A DNA stretch of 64,000 nucleotides from the NCBI GenBank assembly GCA_004297545.1, contig SCTB01000026.1:27951-91950 (forward strand), written 5' to 3'. Shown here piece after piece: positions 8,745 through 16,388 of the stretch (the stretch's first letter is position 1; each line of letters opens with the position of its first letter). The translations under genes and the position numbers were made by a program. The DNA comes from Alphaproteobacteria bacterium. Lineage in GTDB: Bacteria; Pseudomonadota; Alphaproteobacteria; Micavibrionales; UBA2020. A model generated the notes under the pieces. That model ran no database searches and was not told the origin of the DNA. It saw nothing but the letters and a program-made list of their open reading frames with translations.

Positions 8745-9349
8745 ACAAATTCAAGGTTTTTCTTCTGCCGTTTTTGTTGATATCGGCCTCTGCCGATGCA
8801 GGGACAACGTCGTTCCGGCGCATGAGCGAAAATGTCATCGTCGCCTCCAGCGGTTTTTCAAACCTTATTTCAACATTGTGCTGGCTGATCGGCATCGGAT
8901 TTGCGATTTCCGGCTGCGTCAGGCTGTATAAGGCCTGGCGCCGCGGCAGGGACGCCCCGGACTTCCGCAGGCTGAAGGAAAAAGCGATGTTCAGGCTGTT
9001 CGTGGGCCTCGGCTTTTTCGCCTATCCCTTCGTGCAGCAGGCTTATACGCCTTCCTACACTTACGGCGGCTACTACGGGAACCGCTATTATGGCAGCCCC
9101 TCTTACGGCTACGTCTATACGCCGCCGGGGCCGGAGGACCACATGAGGCTGCTCGCGGCAGTCTGCTGGTACTTCGCCATGATGGCGTTTTTATTCAGCA
9201 ACCTCGCCCTCGCGAAAGCGCAGCAGCTCAAAGACGACCCGGCAGCCGCGGCGCTGAAGGACAAGGCCGCGTTCTGTCTGCTGACGGGATTCACCCTGAC
9301 CGTCCTCCCTTTCGCCTGCGCATCGTTTCTGGGGGTGGAGTTGTGGTGA
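8741..9349 (+). CDS. Multi-pass membrane protein, paralog 3 of 4, with N-terminal signal-like segment
   Basis: 'ASSGFSNLISTLCWLIGIGFAISGCVRLYKAWRRG' and 'AKAQQLKDDPAAAALKDKAAFCLLTGF...GVELW'; ATGA overlap with previous gene. Confidence 0.7.
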   Translation: MNKFKVFLLPFLLISASADAGTTSFRRMSENVIVASSGFSNLISTLCWLIGIGFAISGCVRLYKAWRRGRDAPDFRRLKEKAMFRLFVGLGFFAYPFVQQAYTPSYTYGGYYGNRYYGSPSYGYVYTPPGPEDHMRLLAAVCWYFAMMAFLFSNLALAKAQQLKDDPAAAALKDKAAFCLLTGFTLTVLPFACASFLGVELW

Positions 9350-9975
9350 GGACAGCCGAAAAAATATTTATGCTGCTTCTCCTCGCCGTCTGCGCGATGT
9401 TCCTGGCCGTCGATATCAACAGCCAGCCCGTCGCGGCAGCTGAGGTTATCCGGAACTACACCGGCTGCCAGAGCGGTTTGCCCGGCCTGATCAAAACGAT
9501 GTGCTGGATTGTGGGCGGCGTCTTTTCGCTGGCCGGCGCGCGCAGCATCTACAGCACCGTGATGCGCACATGGGATGAGCCCAGCCTGCCCGACCTGCCG
9601 AAGAGAACCTGGGTTTACTTCTTCCTGGCATTCGGCTTTACCATGCTGCCGACCATGCTGGCGTTTTTTTCCATGCCGCATTGCCCCGTCCCGGTCGGAA
9701 CTTACAACGGCATACCCTTAGGATTTCCCGGCGGCTGCATCAATGAGGTGACGCGGGCGGATTATTACCGGCTGCATCTCTCGTTCATCTTCGCTTACGG
9801 CGGCGCTCTGGGGTTTTATTTAAGCTATTTCGCGCTGTCCAAGGCGCTGCGCTTCCGCAACACCCCGGCAGAAGCTGCGCTGAACAGGGAAGCCGCCTTG
9901 CTGCTGCTGATGTCTTTCGTCATGGCATCCATTCCGTTTGTCTGGGCAATGGGGGTGGGGGTGGAGTTGCGGTAG
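9343..9975 (+). CDS. Multi-pass membrane protein, paralog 4 of 4 (most diverged)
   Basis: 'GLPGLIKTMCWIVGGVFSLAGARSIY...' and 'SKALRFRNTPAEAALNREAALLLLMSF...GVELR'; GTG start overlaps previous stop. Confidence 0.65.
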   Translation: MVRTAEKIFMLLLLAVCAMFLAVDINSQPVAAAEVIRNYTGCQSGLPGLIKTMCWIVGGVFSLAGARSIYSTVMRTWDEPSLPDLPKRTWVYFFLAFGFTMLPTMLAFFSMPHCPVPVGTYNGIPLGFPGGCINEVTRADYYRLHLSFIFAYGGALGFYLSYFALSKALRFRNTPAEAALNREAALLLLMSFVMASIPFVWAMGVGVELR

Positions 9976-9998
9976 ATATTATTTGACATAATAATATC
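9975..9998. promoter_or_regulatory. Perfect 9-bp inverted repeat overlapping a -35-like TTGACA
   Basis: GATATTATT-tgacat-AATAATATC; TTGACA at 9983-9988, TACTGT at 10006-10011 (17-bp spacing). Confidence 0.5.
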
Positions 9999-10036
9999 AA
10001 TCCTGTACTGTATTCCCCAGCAACCGGGGAACCCCC

Positions 10037-10753
10037 ATGATTATCGATGCCCAATTAATCGCCGAAGCGCTTCTGGATATCCGACCCTTTGACAAGGGCG
10101 GCGAAATGACTAAAAAAATCAATGATATGATGCAGATCGTCGAGGATGCAGAGGCCGCAGGTACCGGTCCTGTCGACCGCACCAGCCTTGCCATCGTTAT
10201 CACCGGCGAGCCTCAGGCCTGCGAGGTCATGGCGCAGGCTTATACCAAGGCCCTGCACGGCCATGGGCTGATCGCCGGGAAGTCCCTTTCCGACCCCCCG
10301 GCTCTGGAAAAAATCGACTGGCCTGGCGACTTCGAAGACTCCTTTATCAGCCGTCAGCTCCAGGAATATAACCACGCCTACAAGACGATAAACGAGGCAA
10401 AAGACCGCGCCGCGGGCGGCACGCTGGTCATCCCGGGCATCCATAAAATGCCCTATGTCGGCTATGTCGACGAGGAAGATGCCGGCCCCAAGGCACTGAA
10501 TGGCGCGCTCCGGGCCATTACCTCCTTTATGGCGGAGGGCGCCGGGAAAGAGCGCACCCCCGTCGTCATCCTGACCGGCGAGGCGGAGCCGATGGCGGCA
10601 TTTCTGGCGCAACAGCCTGAAATGCAAAAGCTTTTTGAGGGAAAAACCCTGGCCGTCTGCACGGAGGACCCCGCCTACTCCACGGAACTGAACGACCGCA
10701 TCACCGTGCGCGGCCCCCTCAAGCTGAAATTGCGCTCCCCCTCATTTTCTTGA
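10037..10753 (+). CDS. Degenerate CbxX/CbbX-like AAA+ domain protein (paralog of 6050-6784)
   Basis: 'LAIVITGEPQACEVMAQAYTKALHGHGL', 'GGTLVIPGIHKMP', 'TPVVILTGEAEPMAAFLAQQPEMQKLF'; C-term VRGPLKLKLRSPSFS. Confidence 0.6.
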   Translation: MIIDAQLIAEALLDIRPFDKGGEMTKKINDMMQIVEDAEAAGTGPVDRTSLAIVITGEPQACEVMAQAYTKALHGHGLIAGKSLSDPPALEKIDWPGDFEDSFISRQLQEYNHAYKTINEAKDRAAGGTLVIPGIHKMPYVGYVDEEDAGPKALNGALRAITSFMAEGAGKERTPVVILTGEAEPMAAFLAQQPEMQKLFEGKTLAVCTEDPAYSTELNDRITVRGPLKLKLRSPSFS

Positions 10754-10899
10754 CTTTATCCTCATAAACCGCCTATAAGACAGCAGTTTTGTTGAGGCAA
10801 GGCGTCATCCGCAATGGATAGCTTTTTGCGCTCCGCGTCCCCCAGTCGGCGAAGTTACGCTCACTGGGGCGAAATTGTTTTGGTTATTGAGGATAAAAC

Positions 10900-12393
10900 A
10901 TGTTCGATAGCTTGACCAACAGACTGGGCGGCATTTTCGACGGCCTGATGAAGCGCGGCGTGCTGCGCGAGGACGACGTGAACGAGGCGCTGCGCATGGT
11001 GCGCGTCGCGCTGCTGGAAGCCGACGTCGCCCTGCCCGTCGCCAAGGAATTCGTCGAGCAGGTGCGCCTTGAGGCTGTCGGCGAAAAAGTCATCCGCTCT
11101 GTCAAGCCGGGGCAGCAGGTCATCAAGATCGTGCACGACCAGCTGGTCAAAACGCTGGGCCATGAAAATTCGCAACTGAACCTGAATGTCCCCGCCCCCG
11201 CCGTCATATTAATGGCCGGCTTGCAGGGCTCGGGTAAAACCACCACCGCCGGCAAGCTCGCGAAATTTTTGCAGGACAAGCAGAAGAAAAAAGTGCTGCT
11301 CGCCTCGCTCGACATCTACCGCCCGGCCGCGCAGGAGCAACTGGATATTCTGGCGAAGAAAGTCGAAGCGGGCAGCCTGCCTGTCGTCAAGGGCGACAAG
11401 CCGGATAAAATCACGAAGCGCGCCCTCGAAATGGGCCGCCTTGAAGGTTATGACGTTATCATCCTCGACAGCGCGGGACGTCTTTCCATCGACGATGCGC
11501 TGATGAACGAACTGGCGGAAGTGCGCGATATCGCGAAGCCCGTCGAAATCCTGCTGGTCGCCGACGCGCTGACCGGCCAGGACGCCGTGAACACGGCGCG
11601 CAACTTCAACGATCGTATTGGTATTACGGGTATCGTGCTGACGCGCGTGGATGGCGACTCCCGCGGCGGCGCGGCGCTGTCTATGCGCGCGGTCACGGGC
11701 CGGCCCATAAAATTCCTCGGCATGGGCGAACAGCTCGACGCGCTGCAGGCTTTCGATGCTGATCGCATCGCGGGCCGCATCCTCGGCATGGGCGATATTG
11801 TGTCGCTGGTCGAAAAGGCGGCGGAAACCATCCATATCGAAGACGCGCAAAAAGTCGCCGAGAAGATGTCGAAAGGCAAATTCGACCTCGAGGACTTTTT
11901 GACGCAGCTCAAGCAGATGAAGAAAATGGGCGGGCTTTCGGGGCTCATGGGCTTTATGCCGGGCGCCGGCAAGCTCAAGGGCCTTATGGAGAACGCCAAC
12001 GTCGACGACAAAGTGCTCGCGCACCAGGAAGCGATCATCCTGTCCATGACGAAGAAAGAGCGCGAAAAGCCCGATGTGCTCAACGCCTCGCGCCGCAAGC
12101 GCATCGCGGCGGGCTCCGGCACCACGGTGCAGGACGTCAACCGCCTGCTGAAACAGTTCATGGACATGCAGCAGATGATGAAGCGCATGCAGAAGCTGGG
12201 CGGCAAGGGCATGGCCCGCCACATGGGCGCGCTCTTCGGCGGCGGCGGCATGGGCGAGATGGAAGAAATGGCGAAGAACATGAAGGACAAGCTGGGCGAC
12301 GGACCGCTGGGCCCCAACCCCTTCGACGCCGGCGGCTCGCTGGAATCGACGAACCCGCTGCTGCGGCAAAATGGAGGCAAAGATAAAAAATAG
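10900..12393 (+). CDS. ffh: Signal recognition particle protein Ffh (SRP54)
   Basis: GTPase motifs 'LMAGLQGSGKTTTAGKLA', 'VIILDSAGR', 'LTRVDGDSRGGAALSM', Met-rich M domain. Confidence 0.97.
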   Translation: MFDSLTNRLGGIFDGLMKRGVLREDDVNEALRMVRVALLEADVALPVAKEFVEQVRLEAVGEKVIRSVKPGQQVIKIVHDQLVKTLGHENSQLNLNVPAPAVILMAGLQGSGKTTTAGKLAKFLQDKQKKKVLLASLDIYRPAAQEQLDILAKKVEAGSLPVVKGDKPDKITKRALEMGRLEGYDVIILDSAGRLSIDDALMNELAEVRDIAKPVEILLVADALTGQDAVNTARNFNDRIGITGIVLTRVDGDSRGGAALSMRAVTGRPIKFLGMGEQLDALQAFDADRIAGRILGMGDIVSLVEKAAETIHIEDAQKVAEKMSKGKFDLEDFLTQLKQMKKMGGLSGLMGFMPGAGKLKGLMENANVDDKVLAHQEAIILSMTKKEREKPDVLNASRRKRIAAGSGTTVQDVNRLLKQFMDMQQMMKRMQKLGGKGMARHMGALFGGGGMGEMEEMAKNMKDKLGDGPLGPNPFDAGGSLESTNPLLRQNGGKDKK

Positions 12394-12395
12394 GC

Positions 12396-12532
12396 CGTAA
12401 CCCCGGCGCAAGCCGGGGCCTAAGATGGCGCGGCGTAAACGGTGGGTCTTTAATGACATCCACTGCAGCGATGGAAAGATTTTAGACCCCGGCTGTCATG
12501 CATCGCATGCAAAGCATGGCGCCGGGGTTACG
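12396..12532. repeat. Palindromic element, GTAACCCCGGC subfamily
   Basis: cgtaaccccggc gcaa gccggggcc ... gaccccggc ... gccggggttacg inverted termini. Confidence 0.8.
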
Positions 12533-12612
12533 AGATGAGGGAGCTGATATGGTTGCATGGCTCCTGACCAGTTAACAGCAACCGGATAACTTTTGAAGAA
12601 AGAGAGAACCAA

Positions 12613-12990
12613 ATGTTGAAAGTACGCATGGCGCGCGCGGGCGCCCGCAAAAAGCCGTTCTACCACATCGTGGTGGCGGACAGCCGCAATCCCCGTGACG
12701 GCAGCTTCCTCGAGAAGCTGGGCACCTACGACCCCAAGCTGCCCAAAGACCACCAGGACCGCGTGAAGCTGAACGGCGAACGCCTCAAATACTGGATCAG
12801 CAAGGGCGCGCAGGTCTCCGACCGCGTCGCGATCTTCATGGGCAAGGCGGGCCTCGCCCCCATGCCGGCGCGCAAGAACAACCCGCAGAAAGCGGTCGCC
12901 AAGGCGAAAATGACCGAACGCAAAAAGGCGAAGACGGAAAAAGCGTCCAAGCCCGCTGAAGCAGCTCCGGCTGCCGACGCTTCGGCCTGA
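12613..12990 (+). CDS. rpsP: 30S ribosomal protein S16
   Basis: 'MLKVRMARAGARKKPFYHIVVADSRNPRDGSFLEKLGTYDP'. Confidence 0.97.
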   Translation: MLKVRMARAGARKKPFYHIVVADSRNPRDGSFLEKLGTYDPKLPKDHQDRVKLNGERLKYWISKGAQVSDRVAIFMGKAGLAPMPARKNNPQKAVAKAKMTERKKAKTEKASKPAEAAPAADASA

Positions 12991-13002
12991 TAGGTTATCC
13001 GG

Positions 13003-13533
13003 TTGCGCAAAGCGGCGGCATCGTCTGAAGAGGCTCTCACCTGCATGGCCGAGATCGTCGGCGTGCATGGCGTGAAGGGGGTTGTGAAGCTGAAGGTTTT
13101 CAGCGACAACCCCGAAGGCCTCACCGACTATGCCCCGCTTTGCGATTCTTCCGGGAAGCTTATTTTCAAGATCACCTCTCTCCACCAGCACGGCAACATC
13201 TGGCTCGCGGAGATCGACGGCATCAAGGACCGCACCGCCGCCGAAAAACTGCGCGGCACCCGGCTCTGCGTCAGCCGCGAAGAACTTCCGAAAATCAAGA
13301 ACGACAATACCTATTATCACGCCGACCTCATCGGCATGACCGCGACATACCCGGACGGCAAGCTCATGGGCAAAGTCATCATGGTCGCCAATTTCGGCGC
13401 GGGCGACCTGCTGGAAGTAAAGCCCGTCAAGGGCGCCAGCTTTTACGTCCCCTTCACCGCGAAAATCGTCACCGACGTGAATGTGAAGAAAAAAGAAGTC
13501 ATCATCGACCCACCGCCCGGTCTCATCGACTGA
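13003..13533 (+). CDS. rimM: Ribosome maturation factor RimM
   Basis: 'MAEIVGVHGVKGVVKLKVFSDNPEGL...' and position after rpsP; start TTG 13003 or ATG 13045. Confidence 0.92.
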   Translation: MRKAAASSEEALTCMAEIVGVHGVKGVVKLKVFSDNPEGLTDYAPLCDSSGKLIFKITSLHQHGNIWLAEIDGIKDRTAAEKLRGTRLCVSREELPKIKNDNTYYHADLIGMTATYPDGKLMGKVIMVANFGAGDLLEVKPVKGASFYVPFTAKIVTDVNVKKKEVIIDPPPGLID

Positions 13534-13673
13534 TTTATCCGGATATTCCGGTTTCCTGATACAAATCTGCTACAATTTTTTTCCTGTTTGAAACCTGCGG
13601 GACAATAACCCGTTACCCTTCGGGGCTAGGCTTAAGAGGATGGGCTATCCATTCCAAAAGAAGGAGATCAGCC

Positions 13674-13925
13674 ATGAAAAACCGCATCCAGAACATTTCG
13701 AAGGGCGGCGCCATGCTTGTCCTCGCCCTTACCCTCGCGTCCTGCAGCGGCATGAACACGACCCAGCAGCGCGTGCTGTCCGGCGGCGCGATCGGCGCCG
13801 GAGCGGGCGCCGTGGGCACGGCCATGACGGGCGGTTGCGTCAGCTGCGGAGCCGCGATCGGCGGCGCCGTCGGCGCGGGCGCAGGCTATATCTACGACCA
13901 GGACGAAAAGAGACACGGAAACTGA
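13674..13925 (+). CDS. Small glycine-zipper lipoprotein
   Basis: Lipobox 'LTLASCSG' and glycine zipper 'GGAIGAGAGAVGTAMTGG...GAAIGGAVGAGAGYIYD'. Confidence 0.8.
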   Translation: MKNRIQNISKGGAMLVLALTLASCSGMNTTQQRVLSGGAIGAGAGAVGTAMTGGCVSCGAAIGGAVGAGAGYIYDQDEKRHGN

Positions 13926-13934
13926 CGGAGGCTT

Positions 13935-14516
13935 TCAGAGCTTCAGAAAGTCGAGCTTCGGCTTGAACCGCAAGGGAGGCAGGATCGTGACACGCTCTGC
14001 GGAGCCTTCGATAAAGGCTTCGCGGAGCGTGTCCAGCGCGGCGTCCTGACGCTTTTTATCTTCCGCCGCCCGGACAGCCTCTTCTTCCCAAGTGGTTTCG
14101 CGCGTGGTCTGCTGCCCCATCGCGGGCAGGACAAGAACCGCGTAGCGGGAAGTTTTGGGACCTCCCGGCTGTCCCGCAAGATGAATGCGCTTCCAGACGA
14201 CCTTCAGGCCGTCATCGTCCATGACAAGGCTTTCCGGCTCGATCTTGACGTGATCCGGGGGCGTGTTCTGGGCCAGCATGATGGCCCAGGCGCCCTTGGG
14301 CAGCGGGCCCGGCGGCTCTTCGCCCAGCGCGTCCCGCCAGAATTCTTCCCACTGTCCGGGATCTTGCGTGTTGCTGAGGCTGCGGGCTTCGCCGGGCTTG
14401 CGGGTGTATTCGCCGGTGAAGAAATTAAAGCCGTTGATGTCCATCGAGGTTTCGCCGCTGAAGGCTTTTTTCAGCGGCGATCTTTTATCTTCGATATTTA
14501 TTTTATGAACCTTCAC
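13935..14516 (-). CDS. Hypothetical protein with C-term TILPPLRFKPKLDFLKL
   Basis: 193-aa ORF, GTG start overlapping stop of upstream 53-aa ORF. Confidence 0.6.
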   Translation of the reverse strand: MKVHKINIEDKRSPLKKAFSGETSMDINGFNFFTGEYTRKPGEARSLSNTQDPGQWEEFWRDALGEEPPGPLPKGAWAIMLAQNTPPDHVKIEPESLVMDDDGLKVVWKRIHLAGQPGGPKTSRYAVLVLPAMGQQTTRETTWEEEAVRAAEDKKRQDAALDTLREAFIEGSAERVTILPPLRFKPKLDFLKL

Positions 14517-14674
14517 CAGGGACTGCGATCCTGGCGCGGCTGCGGACGGCGGCCTTGCGGATTGCGCACGGGAATGGGAACCAGTTCAGGCTGCGGCGAC
14601 AGGGCGCCGGCAACTTCGTCGAAAATCTTGCCAAGTTTCTCTTTGACCTTGTCGACGATTTTCTTGCCCTTCAT
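14513..14674 (-). CDS. Small 53-aa hypothetical protein
   Basis: Read from the minus strand: MKGKKIVDKVKEKLGKIFDEVAGALSPQPELVPIPVRNPQGRRPQPRQDRSPW*; GTGA overlap with 13935-14516; below the size cut-off of the ORF track. Confidence 0.5.
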   Translation of the reverse strand: MKGKKIVDKVKEKLGKIFDEVAGALSPQPELVPIPVRNPQGRRPQPRQDRSPW

Positions 14675-14801
14675 GACCGCATTCCTCATCATCTGTGGAT
14701 AACCCTTTCTATTTATATTATTATGGCAAATTAATCAAGCTTTTTCCATTCACTAAAATATTACATTGAAAGTGCTGACTATTTCGTTAACTCTATTCCC
14801 C

Positions 14802-15551
14802 ATGAAACACGCAAAACCCGAAGCCGCCTTTCGCGTCAAAGTGATAACCCTGTTCCCTGAAATGTTTCCGGGACATCTGGGGTTAAGCCTTTCCGGCAAG
14901 GCTCTTGAAAAAGGCGCCTGGTCGATCGAAACGGTCAATCCGCGCTATTACACGACGGATCTGCACAAAACGGTCGATGATTCACCCTTTGGCGGGGGGG
15001 CGGGCATGGTCATGAAGCCCGATATCCTTGATAAAGCCCTCAAAGCCCACCTGCCGCTGGGCAGATTCATCTATATGACCCCCAGAGGCACCCCTTTGAC
15101 CCAGAAAAAGGCCGAAGAACTGGCGAAAGAACCCCTGTTGACCGTTCTTTGCGGGCGTTATGAAGGCGTGGATGAGCGCGTGCTGGAGGCTTATAAAGCC
15201 GAGGAGATATCGGTCGGAGACTACGTATTATCGGGCGGCGAACAGGCCTGCATGATACTGCTGGACGCTGTTATCCGCCTGCTGCCGGATGTGGTCGGGA
15301 ACGCCGATACCCATGCGGAAGAAAGCTTCCAGAACGGCCTGCTGGAGTACCCGCACTATACCCGCCCCGCCGAATGGACGGGCCCCGATGGCATCCCCCG
15401 CAAGGTGCCGGACGTGCTGACCTCCGGCAACCATGCCAAAGTGAAGGAATGGCGGCAAAAATGCGCTGAGGACGTGACCCGGGAAAGACGCCCGGACCTG
15501 TGGTCCGCCTATGTCTCTCAAAACGCTAAAGAATCCAAGAAAGTTAAATAA
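14802..15551 (+). CDS. trmD: tRNA (guanine-N1)-methyltransferase TrmD
   Basis: 'VITLFPEMFPG', 'GGGAGMVMKPDIL', 'GRYEGVDERVLE', 'VGDYVLSGGE'. Confidence 0.96.
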   Translation: MKHAKPEAAFRVKVITLFPEMFPGHLGLSLSGKALEKGAWSIETVNPRYYTTDLHKTVDDSPFGGGAGMVMKPDILDKALKAHLPLGRFIYMTPRGTPLTQKKAEELAKEPLLTVLCGRYEGVDERVLEAYKAEEISVGDYVLSGGEQACMILLDAVIRLLPDVVGNADTHAEESFQNGLLEYPHYTRPAEWTGPDGIPRKVPDVLTSGNHAKVKEWRQKCAEDVTRERRPDLWSAYVSQNAKESKKVK

Positions 15552-15572
15552 ACTCTTGAATTATGGTTGTTA

Positions 15573-15616
15573 TTTGGGGTATGAATCCCCAAATTGATTG
15601 AGCATGATTCAATCAG
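15573..15616 (+). promoter_or_regulatory. Two adjacent hairpins in the rplS leader
   Basis: ATTTGGGG-tatgaat-CCCCAAAT (15573-15595) then TGATTGA-gcatgat-TCAATCA (15596-15616). Confidence 0.5.
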
Positions 15617-15712
15617 CCCCGGTAATGAACAAGATGTGGACCGCCGGCGCGCAACCGTTTTAAATCGCGCGTTCGAATATAACGGGTCCCGATAAATTAA
15701 GGGTTTAAACCT

Positions 15713-16165
15713 ATGAACGACCTCGAAAAATTCGAGCAGGAGCAAATGGCAAAGCTCCGCACCGAAAAGAAAATTCCCGAATTCCAGCCCGGCGACACGC
15801 TGCGCGTCAACGTGAAAATCGTTGAAGGCTCCGGCGAAGAAATCCGCCATCGCATCCAGGCCTATGAAGGCGTGTGCATCGCGCGCGGCGGCAAGGGCGT
15901 CAACCAGAATTTCACCGTGCGCAAGATCAGCTACGGCGAAGGCGTGGAACGCGTGTTCCCCCTCTTCTCGCCGAGCATCGATTCAATCGAGCTCGTGCGC
16001 CGCGGTTCCGTGCGTCGCGCGAAGCTGTACTACCTGCGCGACCGCAGCGGCAAATCCGCCCGCATCACCGAGCGTGAAGGCGACCATGCCGCGGAAGTCG
16101 TGGAAGCTCCGACGGAGAAATCCACGCCCCCCGCAAAGCCGGAAAAGAAAGCCGCTAACGGCTGA
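15713..16165 (+). CDS. rplS: 50S ribosomal protein L19
   Basis: '[35 protein letters not shown]', '[37 protein letters not shown]'. Confidence 0.97.
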   Translation: MNDLEKFEQEQMAKLRTEKKIPEFQPGDTLRVNVKIVEGSGEEIRHRIQAYEGVCIARGGKGVNQNFTVRKISYGEGVERVFPLFSPSIDSIELVRRGSVRRAKLYYLRDRSGKSARITEREGDHAAEVVEAPTEKSTPPAKPEKKAANG

Positions 16166-16189
16166 TATATATTACGGATATACAACAAG

Positions 16190-16221
16190 GCGGCCACCGT
16201 CACAGGTGACCGCTTTTGTTT
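16190..16221 (+). terminator. Rho-independent terminator after rplS
   Basis: gcggccacc-gtcaca-ggtgaccgc followed by ttttgtttt. Confidence 0.75.
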
Positions 16222-16262
16222 TGGCTATGGCTTGCTGTTTACGGCGGAATACTTATAACTAT

Positions 16263-16362
16263 CGTCATCCCCGCGAAGGCGGGGATCCAGCGCGCATCGC
16301 GCGCACATTAATAATTATGCAGGCCTTTGGCCTGCTGGATTCCCGCCTTCGCGGGAATGACG
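16263..16362. repeat. Palindromic element, GTCATCCCCGC subfamily
   Basis: cgtcatccccgcgaaggcggggatcc ... caggcctttggcctg ... ggattcccgccttcgcgggaatgacg. Confidence 0.9.
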
Positions 16363-16388
16363 GATGAAGACAGAAAGGGAGTAAACCC

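Noticed and set aside
11209-12459. 416-aa minus-strand ORF opposite ffh
   Set aside because: Antisense of a certain core gene, no recognisable motifs; high-GC shadow ORF
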